DNA of 64,000 nucleotides from Anaeramoeba flamelloides (GCA_027625915.1 JANTQA010000029.1:8618001-8682000); one strand, 5' to 3'. Numbered from the stretch's first letter, positions 47,850 through 60,680 are shown. The notes: generated from the letters alone by a model not told the origin. Made by a program: numbers and translations.

Positions 47850-48055
47850 CTACATAAAATCACTTCTAATTTTTATACACAAACCTTCAACGAAATTTAA
47901 GGTAAAAAAATACCTCAAATCAATATACCTTTTTTGGTATTTTTTTTACACAAATTATTTTACTAGAATCCCAATTTTTATGCCTTAATTTAAGATTATT
48001 TTTGTGAATTAAATTTTATTGAAGGGTTATATCTTAAAAGCAGAACTGGCTTTAT
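47850..48055. repeat. Family B MITE nested in family A
   Basis: Arms ACACAAACCTTCAACGAAAT and an inverse-like AAATTTTATTGAAGGGTTAT; internal ATTATTTTACTAGAATC is shared with the other copies. Confidence 0.6.
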
Positions 48056-48659
48056 TGGATTTCATTAAAACATCTTCGATACTTTTTTTTTTTTTTTGAA
48101 AGTTATAATAATTTTATGCCATTAAGAAAAGAGAACTATTAAAAATTAGTAAGATTCCAATACCCCTTTTCAAAATTCCTGATTTTTGAAAAAAAAAAAA
48201 TGGCTGTTTTTGTTTTTTTTTATTGAACTTAATTACAAGAGATAAACTTTTGATTGAAAATCATGTGATTCAAGAGGAAATATTAAATGTTAAAACAATT
48301 TGTAAAAAAAAAAAACAAAAACATGATAAAACATATTAAAACTCAAACATTAAAAAAAAATAAAAAAGATAAAAAAAATACAAAAACATAAAAAAAAAAT
48401 AAAATTTAAAATTTAATTTAGCTATATCTGTTGAAAAAAAATATTGGATTTTTTTTTAACATTGAAAAATATTTTTCTTCTATTGGAACTATTAAAAAAA
48501 TATATTAAAATAATCTCCCGACTATGTAAAATAAAAATTTCAAAAATTTGATAATAAAAACTGTAGAGAAATATTACCGAGAACTTTCATTTTTTTTCCA
48601 ATTCCCAGTAATATATAACACAGTAGTAACCCCCCTTTAAAAATTATACTATATAATCA

Positions 48660-49260
48660 GAACTAAACTAAAATTCAAAATTTTCCACACAGCTAAAACG
48701 TTCCAAACAATCACAATAATACAATTTCATTGAAATTGGAGATAATTTTGATTTTTGGAAAATATGAATATTATTTTTTCATCTTTTAGTTTTTGTTTTC
48801 ATTCCATTGTTTGAATTACGTAATTTGCTTCGTTGAACCAAAATTTTTCTACAAGGTTTATATTATGTTAAAGTTGAGTTGTTCCAAATAGAAGAACTCA
48901 AATAAAATTAGTTGATAGTAACTAACCTTTGATCGATCAATATTCCTAATAGAATTTAAACAAATTTACTAATGCATTTTTTTGTTTTGCTCTCTCCAAA
49001 ATTTTAACACACCCATAATTTATTTGTATTGATAATTATTTATTTATTGTTTTGTGAGTATTGTAATTTATAAATAAGTGTTAACATTTCAATTAGTGAA
49101 TGGTTCCAATTTGGTAAATCTTCCAGAAGTGATTAAATAAGTTTTTTTTTTTTTCACAAATCGAATTTTGGTGTGTTAAAAATTTTGAATTGGGGTTTAT
49201 TATATGAATGTAATTCAAAAATACAAACTTTAGTGTTTTTTTTTTTTTGGAAAAAAAATT
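48660..49260 (-). repeat. Family H copy, reversed, nested in family A
   Basis: On the minus strand carries AATTTTGGAGAGAGCAAAAC, AATATTGATCGATCAAAGG and CAACTTTAACATAATAT, matching 28395-28560. Confidence 0.6.
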
Positions 49261-50750
49261 CAGTGATTGGGAGTCTAAAAACCATAATTAATATCAAAAT
49301 ATCTTGATAAAAATTAATTAACAGTATAATTTTTTAATGTTTTTTGGGCTTATTCAACAATATTTTTTAAAAAAATTTGTTTGATCAAAAAATCAGATCT
49401 CTCAAAAAAAAATAATTATTGTATTTAAAAAGAACAAAAAAGAGACTTGATTCAATTAAGGATTAGATCAAAGATTTTTCATTGTATTTTATTTTGATTT
49501 GATAAAAATATGAACAGATCATTGGGATCATCCAATCTAACTAAAGACAAATACCTATTTTCTCGGTCAATTATAGTACTTATAAATAACTTGGGATAAA
49601 AGAACTTATAAAACCATTAAAACTTTCAGCAACTCTTTAAAGAATACATTCCTGGGTTATTATTTTTTTTTATTCAATGAAAACTGAAAGGAATTTTATA
49701 AATATTCGAAAGTCATCACAACAAACTAGCCACATTATCATCAATTATTAAGATTTTTTATAGATTTGTCTTCTCGTTTTTCTTTTTCTTCTTTGAGTAT
49801 CTCTGTATTGGACAGAAAACACAATTAGAGCTTAGATGTTTTTGTTTGACTTATCACCAATTAGAATGATTATTTGTAAATTTTGTTTACCTTTGTTTTC
49901 TTCTTGTGATTATTATTGTATTGTACCGAAAACACAACACGGATTTAATTAAGCTTGTTTTTTTTTTAATTAATCATCATCCGAATAAAAAATTAATCTT
50001 TATAAAATCTATATAACTTTTTTATAACAAAATATAATTTTACTAATTGACTTTTTTCTATATTTTTTTCAAATAATATTATTATCGCAGTGTTTATACA
50101 ACTTTACAAAATTTCTAACACGTTTTATAACAAAGATTAATGTTAAAATAGTTTTTATTATAAAATTTTATAACAATTTAAACTTTTATAATGCCTTTTA
50201 CAACAAGTTGTTCACACGTACAAAAAACCTTTGGTATTATGCAATAAGAAGGAAAATAAAATTTTCTTCTGTTTGACAGGTTAATTGTGAAGATAATATC
50301 CCCATTTCATTAAAAAAAAAAACACATATTATGTGTATTCAAGTACATTGTTAAAATGAGTGATTCTTTACTAGATTATAAAATTCACCGGTTTTTTTTA
50401 TTTTGTAAATATCAAAAATAAAAATAAAACTTTTTTTTCCACCAAAAACAAGCCTGTTCCTTTATTAAAGACTTCTATCTTTTATATCTTTCAAACACTT
50501 GAAGACACTTTACAACATTTCGAAGCATTTTAAACTATTTTTCACACGTGAAAGTTTTGTAAAACTCTCATAGCTTTATGAAATTCATAGCATTCTTTAA
50601 GGATTTTTAAAAATAATAATTTTCTTTATTACTATGTCTTATTATATTGTATAATTTGGATTATTACAATTTTATGATGTTTCACCACTAAGTAAGGATA
50701 ATCACGATTGTTGAATATACTAGCCAATTTATAACTAATATGGCGACAAT

Positions 50751-51122
50751 ATATACTATCATCAAAATTTCTAATAATTTTTATTTTATTTTTTATTTTT
50801 TACACCAGATTATTTAAGAACAATATAGGTTATCGTAAAAATCACAAATAATCAATCCCTATTAATATTTCAAGCAGTATATTTCACTTAAACATCCCCA
50901 TTTTTAAAAATAACACAGTTTTTAATACTAATTGTTTAAAAGCCGGAAACACGCTGTTTTCAAAGACGTTACTTATATTGCTTAAAATGATAAACACTAA
51001 CAATTGGGCAAACTCTTTAAGGACTTTAATTCCTTGCCTTTTTAAAATATTTGTTTTAAATGAAGATTATCTCCAAAATCACTATTGAATAACAAAAAGT
51101 ACCATTAATTAAACCCTAACAG

Positions 51123-51178
<56 letters not shown>

Positions 51179-52404
51179 CATGGGTTAATATTAAATCCTG
51201 GATAAAAAAAATTGAATGATATTATCCGATCTCAGATTAGTTATATTAATGGTCAACCAAACAAAATCACACTGTTTTTAACTACACATACCCCCTCTAA
51301 ACCCCATTTTAAAATTTTTGACTTACTTGGAATGAAAATTGAAATATATATATATATATATATATATATCTATAAGCATCGAGTAACAACTAATAATTAA
51401 ATCTAATTTCATAATTCACTTTTATACCCTTCCAAATATTTCAAAACCTGAAATATTTAAAAATTAAAAAATATAAAAACCAATTTCTAAAAAAAAGTAA
51501 ACCACAATTTTTGATATGAGCATTACCTGATTATTTCTTACTGAACTTTCACTGAAAAAAAGGGGTTATCAAGAAAATTTTTTTTGAATAATTAAAATCA
51601 TTTTTATTGGCATTAAATAGTCTCAATTTTGTTAGTGATTATTTGTTTTTTTATAGATTTTTTTTTTTCCACTTGATCTTTCTTAAAAAAAAAAAGAAAA
51701 AAACAAGAAAAATTTTTGAAAAAGTTATAAAAAAAACAAAAATTTGAAAAATTTGAAAAACAAAAAGAAAAAGAAAAGGAAAAATTTTTCAAAAAAAAAG
51801 AAAAACCATGAAAATGAAAAAAAAAAACAAAAATAAGAAAAAGCAAAACAAAACTTTGATAGAATTAGAAAAAATATATCCGATTAAAAAATTAATAATA
51901 TTTTTGAGAAGAAAATAGGGAAAACCAGACAAAATAAGCTCGAATAGTATTATAAAGAGAGTCATCAACATTTCTGTAAAATAGCTTATGTCTTTATTTG
52001 AGATAATCATTCAAGAGTTGTAGAATCATTTGTAATGCTCTCAGAAAAAAAAAAAAATGTTCATAAATGTTCTCTTTGCAAAAAATATGTTGGGGAAAAT
52101 GAATAAAAGTGAATGTAAAATAAAAAAAAAATTATTGATTTATTTTGTATTATTTATTTTTCTTTATAAAATGAATAAATTGATTCAAAATTCTAGAATC
52201 AAAAAAAATAGGAATTCTTAGATTTTTTTAATTATTTTGGTTACCAAAAAGGCACACTTTAAAAATTGGAAACAACACACAGATACAAAATGTGTTGAAG
52301 TGTTTTGGTTTCCATTTTTGAACTTTAGTGTTCTCTTTTTTAAAGATTATGATAATAATAGCAAACAAAATGTTTTAATGGCTACCAATCAAAAGATAAA
52401 AGCA
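50751..52404. other. AT-rich spacer with TA microsatellites
   Basis: (TA)n runs at 51127-51177 and about 51343-51370. No gene recognised; small ORFs are poly-F or poly-K noise. Confidence 0.5.
51127..51177. repeat. (TA)n microsatellite
   Basis: About 25 uninterrupted TA units. Confidence 0.95.
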
Positions 52405-54347
52405 TTAACACAATTTATCAATAACACTAGTTACATTTCCTTTATTTTTGAGAAGTAATTTTTTTATTTTTTCTACATCAGTAAAGCCCATACTATTTAA
52501 TTGCTCTAATTGGTTTTGATATCTAAAGTTACTTATTTTTGGCTTTTCTACTATTTTTTCTTCATCATTATTATTATTATTTTCTTTATTATTTTCTTTT
52601 TCATTTTCTTTTTCATTTTCTTTTTCATTTTCTTGTTCATTTTCTTGTTCATTTTCGTTTTCATTTGATCTATTTTGCAAACGATTCATTTGCTCAAGTT
52701 TTTTTTTTTCCATTAACTCTCGTTTTTCAGATGAATCTTTGACAACCAAATCTACCCATAATTGTCTTCCAAAATATTGACCCTCTGGATTAACAAGTCT
52801 CCAATATGAGATATACCTTCCCTCCTTTTCAGGAGTTCTCATCAAAACATTTATATCAAATGTAACACCTGGATCAATATCATTGTAACATGCATTGAAA
52901 TTTTTTTTAATTCCCAGCTGATCTCCTTCAAAGTGTTGTAAATTTGTTCCCTGTTTCCATACTTGGCCACTTGTATTTTTAATTCTCCATGTTTTAACAA
53001 ATAATGTTTTAGGATCAACTTGACTACCATCTTGCATTGTAATATCCTCAACTAATTCCATAACATCTGGATCATAAAGCTTAATTTTATGCTCTTGTTC
53101 TTGTTCTTTTTCATGTTCTTTTTCTTGTTCTTGATCTTGTTCATTCTCTATTTGATTGTTTTGATTTTCATTTTCCTTTTGATTATCAACCTTATGTTCT
53201 TGTTCTTGTTCTTGTTCTTGTTCTTGTTCTTGTTCTTGTTCTTCTTTTTCTTTTTTTTCTTCTTCTTGTTCTTCTTCTTTTTCGTTTTTTTCTTCTTCTT
53301 GTTCTTCTTCTTTTTCGTTTTTTTCTTCTTCTTGTTCTTCTTCTTTTTTTTGTTCTTCTTCTTCTTCATTTTTTACTATAATTTGTTCTTTATTTTCATT
53401 GAAAATTACACTTTCAAAGTCTTTTGGATCTTGCTTGCTATCCTCACTTTCTTTTTCTATCTTTTGATCAACCTGCTTTTCAAATGCGTTTTCGATCGCA
53501 ATTTGCTCGCATTCATTTTCAATGATCGTTTCCTTTTCTTCAATTTCTTTTATGTTTTCTCTCGCTTTTTCTTTTTTTTTCTTTTGATTATTTCCAAATC
53601 CAAGATCGATTGGAAATATTACTTCACTTTTCTTTTTCTTTTGAGTTTGAATTGCTTTCTTTTTTTGTTTTTTCTTTTTGTTTCTTCGGATTTTTGGTTT
53701 TTTCTTTTGACTAATAATTTTGTGATAATTCCTTGAAGAAACTGATGTCATTTGTTGGCTGTTCCACAAAGGTTGTACTGTTCGATTTCTGTAAGTGGTG
53801 TATGGCCTTTGTAGCAAAGAATCAATTTTGTCCTGGATTTGAACAAGCTGCGAGAGATCTTCACTTCCAAGTGCTGAGTTGCTATTTTTGGAAGAGAATT
53901 TTAAACTTGGCATGTTACTGTTTTTTATTTCTTGTGTTTCTTTGCCAAAAGAGCATTTTGGTTCAAAATAAAATTAAAAAAAAAAAAAATTCAAATCAAA
54001 AAGAAAAAATTAATTTTTTGGGATTAAAAAAAAAAAAACAGAAAAAATTTGCTTTGTTATGAATTACCTTCAAAGATAAAGACTTTTAAATAAGGTGGTT
54101 GGAATGTTTGACAAAGTTCAAGTGCCTCCGTTAGATCAAAAGAGTCAATAAAAGTGATAAATTCTGATTCATCGTCTAGGTATTTTAATTTAAAATTATT
54201 TTTCTTTTTTGGCGAAAGGCTAAATAATTTGAAAACAAAATCTGTAAATTCCCCAAAAGTAATCGAAGTTGAAATTCTTTTTCTTCGAATCTCACTTTTG
54301 TAATGAAATTTTGCAACAATTGTTGGTTGGTTCATGAATACTTGCAT
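52405..54347 (-). CDS. NBR1-like protein (PB1, FW/Ig-like, UBA), two exons, about 600 aa
   Basis: Exon 1 is 54347-54068 (donor GAAG|GTAATT) and exon 2 starts at 53939 or 53930 (two AAG acceptors, both in frame), ending 52405. Exon 1 is a PB1 domain with basic cluster YKSEIRRKR and acidic OPCA-type motif YLDDESEFITFIDSFDLTEA. Residues about 384-494 are the NBR1 four-Trp/Ig-like domain (VKTWRIKNTSGQVWKQGTNL, YISYWRLVNPEGQYFG, LWVDLVV). Residues about 566-604 are a UBA domain (LEQLNSMGFTDVEKIKKLLL). This is the architecture of selective-autophagy receptors of the NBR1 group, which bind ubiquitin by UBA and polymerise by PB1. The ZZ zinc finger usual in NBR1 is absent. Between lie E/Q/K repeats. 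DFESVIF in the linker could be an LC3-interacting motif (weak). Confidence 0.88.
53190..53343 (-). repeat. Coding tandem repeats in the NBR1-like gene
   Basis: Three 33-base units encoding EEEQEEEKNEK (last unit KKEK) followed by a hexanucleotide run encoding (EQ)n. Confidence 0.85.
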
Positions 54348-55449
54348 TTGATTTTTTAATTGAAAAAAATTAAAATAAAAAGAAATGTTTAAAAAATGAT
54401 CAAAACAATTAATTTTTCAAAAACCAAGTTGATTATTACTTAGAACCAAATCCAAAAGTTTCAGTATTTCTTTATTTTTTTTAAACAAGATTCTGGAATT
54501 TGAAAAAGAATAACTTTTTTTTTTTTGTAAAAAAAATGAATCAATAAGATGACTGGTGTTGGATTTTGATACGTTAAGAACTGAGGCACTGAAGACTATT
54601 TATTTTGTTGATCAGATCAGTATTTTTAGTTATTTTAATTTCTTGATGTAAAGAACTGTTCAGAAAAGATTTATTTAAGCACTCAATAAAAAGATTCTGG
54701 ACCTTTTAATAGATTTAATTGATATGAATTTCGATTTCGATCTTCTGAGGAGAAAGGAGACAGAATTATTTTTCAAACTTGTGTTTTGACTACTTTTTTG
54801 TTTTTTTGAAAAGATCTAAACCTCCCTATTGATATGAGTCTTAAACACCTTTTTTTTGCCACACATAAATTTCTTCTTTCTAACAAGTTTATGATTGAAG
54901 CATTTGTAGAATAATCGTAAGGTTTAATCTCAATCAAAAACAAAGAATTCTTTTGAAAATCGAGAAACTTTAAGGACTACGTTCCCACCCTTTAGAAAGT
55001 GTTGAGTTATTCTGTTATTTCACTTTCACTTCTCAAAAAGAATTTTCACAGCTAAGAAATCGAACAAAAAAAAAAAAAAAAACATTTTTTATCATCTTTA
55101 CCTTATCATCATACTTTTTTTCAATCTTTTTCAATCAAAAAGAAAATTAAAAATAACAAAATTAATAAATACCAAAAATTGGTTTTTGGGGATTTTCAAG
55201 TACAAGTTCAAATTTGAGAACATTCCAAACTTATCACAGAAATTGTCAAAAACACGCAGAAGAGTCCAAGTAATTACAGCGAGTTTATAGATTTAAAATG
55301 GAAATTCTAAAACAATGAAATCAAATTAATACATAATCGAAATGTATAATTATAAAAATTTTGAAAATTTCCCATTTTTTTGGGTAGGAAATTATATGTG
55401 GGTACATTGTACTGAAATTACAAAATTTCTTTAACGGTATTTTTATACT
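54348..55449. other. Upstream flank of the NBR1-like gene
   Basis: AT-rich; no gene or confident motif. Confidence 0.4.
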
Positions 55450-57400
55450 TTAGAGGATTTGATGATATCTTTACTTAAATCATGATAGAGTTACAAAAAT
55501 CAAAATTATTCTTTATCAAATCCCAATATTCAATATGTCCTTAATAAAATTAAGCACTATTTTTTCCTGATTAATATTTTTCGAAATCTAAGTTTCATAC
55601 TTAATTCAATTAAACACTGTGATAATTTTTTTTAGAATAAAAATACTCTCAACTTTTGAATATCTAAAATATTTTTTTGAATTAGTGTACACTTTTTTAT
55701 TTTTTTTTGAAAAATTTGGTTTGAGAACAGTTTGAAATCAAAGAATAAGTTAATATATTAAATTAGAATGCTTTTCCAGAAAGTTTATCCTTTTAGTTTA
55801 ACTTTTTTTTTATTTTACCATTTAAAACTAAAAAAAACATTTGAAGACCAAATTAGTGCCTTTTGTGAAAAGAAAATTCCCCATAATTTAGAATTTGTTT
55901 TTGTAATTGAGTTTAAACAAGATAGTTTATCTAAAAATATACACAATTTCAAGTTTGAATTCAATGATTTTGGCAAAAAATGTTTTCAAGAAAAAGCTAA
56001 ATTGAAACTTTATTTATTTTTATTTTATCATTTTGTTTTTTTAGTTGTATTAATGGAAAGTATTTGATCAGTTTCCCATTTTTAGTGTTTTTTGGGTCGT
56101 AGGGACATATTATAGCGATAATATAACAAATACCTTTATTCTACAAAATCATCATAATTGCCAAAATATTGCGATTAAAAAGTAATTGAGATGTAAAAGT
56201 TGATAGGTTCTTGAATAATTCAGTAATATTTTTACAAAGAAAATTTTATTGATCAACAAACAGATTATGTAAACGAAAGAAATTCTTTTAAAAAAATAAC
56301 AAAGTTAGGTACTTGAGTCAATCAAGGATCAGATTAAAGAGTTTTATTCGAATTGTTGTTAGATTTTGGTTGACAAATATATCTATTCATTTAGATCAAC
56401 AGAAATAATAACATAAGATAAATAAATAAGTTTTTCAGTTAATCGTGGTGTTTGAAATTGAGTTGAATAAAAGACCTTCTAAAATAACCAGCACACCAAA
56501 TTTCTTGAAAGAACTTGTTCATGGGTTAAAAGATTTTCAATATTCTATGAAATTCAAAAGGATTTGAATAAATATTCAAAAGCCTTCACTGTAACCTGGT
56601 CACATTATCACCAATTATTAAGTTTTTTTTGTGAAATTGGCTTTCTACTTGTTATTAATATTCTAATATCTTTGTATCGGACAAAAAACACAACAAGATC
56701 TTTAAGGTTTTTGTTTATTCAATCACCAATGAGCATAATAATTTCTCTTTTTTTCTTTTTGGTTATTTAACCTGTGAACATAATAACCCCGTTAAAAAAA
56801 ATACGTTTAATCAAAATTCATTGTTGAAATTAGTTATTATTTGTTTGATTAAAAAATTCATTGTGATTTTATATTTTTTTAAAAAACAAATGTATACAGT
56901 CAGTTTCATTTTTAAGGAACAAACTTTCAACGAAATTTAAAGCACAAAAAAAAATCTCAAATTAAGGTACAAAATTTGAAATTTTTTTTTTTATAATTTA
57001 TTTTTACTAGAATTTGAATTTTGTGCTTTAATTTGAGATTTTTTTTTGTGCTTTAAATTTCGTTGAAAGTTTGTTCCTTAAAAATGAAACTGACTGTATA
57101 AAAAAATTTTGTTTTTTTGACTTCAAACAAACTCATTTCGTTTATACAGCCTTATATGTTTTAAAACTTACAAACACATGAAGGTAATTCAAAGACCATG
57201 AAAACACCTTGTAACATTTATCTAGGAAAAGTGTTTTAAAAGTCTCAAATCTTTGGAAAAGTCAAGTGATTTTTATAACTGATTTCTAAAAAATATAATT
57301 TTTCATTTTTTCACAATTTTTATTTTATAACACTTTTATGATTTCGTTATAATAAAGTAGGATTAATATTGATTTTTTTAATATTATCATGAATTAATTT
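55450..57400 (+). repeat. Family A repeat, copy 3, with nested insertions
   Basis: The 5' end (TTTGATGATATCTTTACTTA, AATCATGATAGAGTTAC) is at 55457 and the body resumes near 56110 (GCGATAATATAACAAATACC). About 550 bp of unknown sequence with the ORF 55768-56067 interrupts it. A family B MITE interrupts the 3' half. Confidence 0.65.
56897..57096. repeat. Family B MITE, nearly perfect 200 bp copy
   Basis: CAGTCAGTTTCATTTTTAAG and its exact inverse form the ends; the roughly 80 bp arms differ at only a few positions. TA flanks at 56895-56896 and 57097-57098. Best preserved copy of the family, so probably the youngest here. Confidence 0.9.
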
Positions 57401-59077
57401 TTAATATAGTGAAAATACACTTTATATTCATTTTAAAACAGTGATTTTTTTTTATTAATCATTTTGTCAGAATTCAAACTTTTTAAAAGCATTATGTTTT
57501 AAGAAAGTGAAAAATTTTTTTTTTAAAAAAATACTATTGTCCCACCCCACATCCCCGCCAAAAAAAATAAATCAAATACATATTATTAAGGTATCAGTAA
57601 TTTACGACAACATGGTAAAATTTTAATATAGTTTATTGATGACATACTCTAGTTAGAAATGTTGTCAAATCCTAAGTTTCAAAAAATTTTGATCAACTAG
57701 TATTCCATAAACAGAAAATATATGGTGAGATCAAAAACTTTTTTCCATTTTTTAAGAAAAAGAAAACCTTTAAATTGATTTTATTTCTAGCATTATAAAA
57801 TTTTTTACCCTTTTTTAATACCATTTTCATCATAATTACACAATAATAAGTCATTGTTTCCAGGAATATTAATAAAAAGTATTTTATTTTCTTTTTTGAA
57901 ATAATTCTTTTGGCTAACCAAAAAATTATTTTATTCAACACACCGAAAAATATTTTTATTCATTTCATATGTGTATTTATGACCATTGACTTTGTTAAAA
58001 ACCATTTACAAATTTTACTTCAAAATTTATCTTTTGTTCTAAGATAAAATATATTTTTCAAAATAAATTTTACTATGAGGTATTTGTTAATTAAATAATT
58101 TTATCCCCAAAAATTCAAAGCCTTTTTTTATTATAGTAATGATTTAAATAGCGGTAAAGATTTCTTTTGATTAATACCAAACGATTTTTTAAAAAAATTT
58201 TACAAAATTGAAAATTTTTTTGCAATTTTTCATTTTTTTTTGCTAACCAGAAAAAGAGTTTTTTAAAAACCTTATTGAATATAATTTTTTTGCATAATAT
58301 ATCATAATTTCATTAATAAAATTTATTTAAACTTCTATCAAATTTATATTTATATAATCACCTAACCCTCAATTATTTTTATTTCCTGAGATCTAAATTG
58401 AAAGAGTATAATTAAAAATAATAACAAAAAAATTTTTTTCTTTGAAAATCATGAATTTCCAATATAAAAGTAAATAATATCATTTCCCATTTTCAAGAAT
58501 TAACTTAATTTTTAATAAAAATAATGGGTTACTTTTTTTAGTTTTATATTGGAAATATGTGAATTTTGGATTTTTAAAAAATAGTTTCAAATCAATAAAT
58601 TGTTTAAATGGGGTTAACTCATCCATTTAATAAAGTCAAACCACAAATTACAAAACAAAATTGTTTCAAGATCTTGGCAAGATTTCTTTTTTTAAAAAAA
58701 CAACACTCCCTTTAATTCAATTTTTTTTTTTTTTCCATTTTAAAAAGTCTATGATTATAAGGCAGATCTAATTTAAGAGACAAAGTGAAAGAGAGATCAA
58801 ATTAAATAATAAAAAACTTAGATATTTTCTTCTTTATTTTTCTTTTTTTTTTTAATATTGTTATTTAGAATTGTACTTCTATATTTTATAATATTTTCGA
58901 TTATCGAGACACTCAGTACTCGAAAAAATCTATAAAAATATTTTATTTTGTTTTAATAAATAAAGAACAATTTAATCAAAAAAAATAAATTCTTTAAAAA
59001 AAATTTTTATTTATTTATTTTTTATTAATTTTTTTTTTTTTTTGATATTTTAAATAATATTATAATATTAAATTTCA
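57401..59077. other. AT-rich spacer and 3' flank of the membrane-protein gene
   Basis: No gene recognised. A short C-rich patch (CCCACCCCACATCCCCGCC, 57541-57559) stands out but has no known match. Confidence 0.4.
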
Positions 59078-59669
59078 TTAAATAAACTCTTCGTCTGTAA
59101 CTGAATCAGACATCAAATGAGTTTGATATGAACTATTATTTTGATTATTTGTTTGATTCATATTTTTCCTTCCCACTAATAATATCAAAATCACAAATGT
59201 AGGTATCACTTCTAAGAACACCGCACAAAAATAAATCCAAACTTCACGATTTCCTAAAAGCCAGGCCATTTTCTTTGTTTTATCCATTAATTTAGTAATA
59301 GAGAAGAAAAAGCATATCCCACAAATAACGAGTAAAATGAGTCCATTAATAATCATTATCCAAAATAGTCTTCTCATGATAGTAGAAAGATCGGTTTTTA
59401 ACTTTTTAGGAAAAGTTTTATTTAATCTAATTCCAAGTGAAAATGCAGATACTGAAACAATAAAACAAAAGATTCCTAAGCCTAAGTCATAGATTCCTGA
59501 AACATAAATATTCTGTTTCTGCGAAATGGTTTCCATTAGTAAAACAACCGTTGTGACTAAAAAGAAAAAGAAAACACCCAAACCAACCCAACAAAAAATC
59601 CAAGTTTTACTGAGATGTTGATGTTCGCCTTCTAGGTTAAAAGTCGTCATTTGCAATTGGAGTCGATGT
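59078..59669 (-). CDS. Last exon of a THH1/TOM1/TOM3-like multi-pass membrane protein (5' exons not found)
   Basis: The exon starts after a clean acceptor (TTTTCTTATTTATCCAG) with one base finishing a codon, then HRLQLQMTTF, and encodes 196 residues to the stop at 59078. Four hydrophobic segments are visible: WIFCWVGLGVFFFFLVTTVV, YDLGLGIFCFIVSVSAFSLG, FWIMIINGLILLVICGICFF and VWIYFCAVFLEVIPTFVILI. The last, with E-V-I-P inside the helix, resembles the final membrane helix of the THH1/TOM1/TOM3 (GPCR-like) family, whose seven helices would need three more upstream. The tail is N/Q-rich and acidic. Upstream exons should lie above 59670 on this strand, but the next 2.5 kb is mostly repeats. The family call rests on a short motif and topology. 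Confidence 0.6.
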
Positions 59670-60309
59670 CTGGATAAATAAGAAAAAAAAATTTTTCAAA
59701 AAAAAAAAGAAAATATTTTTTAATGAATTATCAGAAAAACAACAAGTTGTATTTGTTATTGAAAGAATGAAGTAAATGTAAGAAAAAATTATCAAAATAT
59801 AAAAATGAGAAGAAGGAAAATGAATAAAATAGTAGCTTTGAAGATAGCATGAATTAATCAGGATTTTTTAATATTATATGAATTCATTGCTAATGTCATA
59901 ATAATACAAATATATCGTGGAAAATCATAAAATAATGATAATTCACAGTACACTAGTATTAAAAATTAAAATTGAAAAAGAAAAAGTTCGACAAAACTAC
60001 CACTTCAGTTTCCCTTTACAATTTGAATAAAAAAACTTTATTCATAATATAATCAAAATTCCAGAACTTCAAATTCTTGATAATATTGTATTTATTGCTG
60101 TTAGCAGTACCACGTTTTTTAAAAGTCTCTAGTCGAGAAAAAAAGGTGTTTTTTTAGGTAAAAAATTACAAATAAACATATGGATGAATTTTAGTTTAAA
60201 TTCAACTTGGAGATATTTATTTTGATAGATAATAACTAATAGTTTTGAAAATGCTGTACTCATCTAATAAAACTGAAATAGAGAAAAAATTCCTGTGATA
60301 AATATTGTG
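59670..60309. other. Presumed intron of the membrane-protein gene
   Basis: AT-rich; begins with the acceptor tract at 59670-59690. No upstream exon recognised. Confidence 0.4.
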
Positions 60310-60680
60310 TGTCCTATAGAGTGCCTAGATTTTTCATAATTTAAAAGAATAGAGTAAAAATCAAATATTTTACTCGATTTTATTAAATTCTGGAATACCT
60401 AACGGAAAGTGTCCTAGGTTTTCCAGAATTCAAAAGAATAGAATAAAATCCATGAATTTTACTCGATTCTTTTAAATTCTTGGAAAACCTAACGAAAGTG
60501 TCCGTCAAGTGCCGTCAAGTGCCTAGGTTTTCTTGAGGTTTTCTTTTTTATTTGTTAAATCTATCGATTTTCCAAATAAACAGAAAACTCAAGAAAACCG
60601 AACGGCGCTTTTCCAGAATTTAAAAGAATTGAGAAAAAAAAAATATTTTACTCAATTCTTTTGAATTAAAAAAAACCTAA
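60310..60680. repeat. Array of family E hairpins
   Basis: Four palindromic units in a row: 60318-60405, 60408-60492, 60525-60600 and 60604-60680. Each is bounded by GTGCCTAGGTTTT / AAAACCTAACG-like edges; outer units have arms like CCAGAATTCAAAAGAATAGA and ATTCTTTTAAATTCTTGG. GTGCCGTCAAGTGCC separates the second and third. Confidence 0.75.

Larger units (their letters stand above)
47695..50750 (+). repeat. Family A repeat, copy 2, with nested insertions
   Basis: The 5' end with its ATC-motif cluster is at 47695-47860 and the body resumes at about 49361 (TTTGATCAAAAAATCAGATC, CTCGGTCAATTATAGTAC), ending near 50750 (AATCACGATTGTTG). A family B MITE (about 47850-48055) and a reversed family H copy (about 48660-49260) lie between. 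Confidence 0.65.

Noticed and set aside
51127-51370. TA runs as an origin or centromere signal
   Set aside because: Simple TA microsatellites are common in AT-rich genomes and nothing else supports such a role.
53089-53736. Poly-F/L ORF of 215 codons on the plus strand
   Set aside because: Antisense shadow of the E/K/Q-rich coding repeats in the NBR1-like gene.
55768-56067. 99-codon ORF as a gene
   Set aside because: Lies in an insertion within a family A repeat, F/L/K-rich, no domain and not present in other copies.
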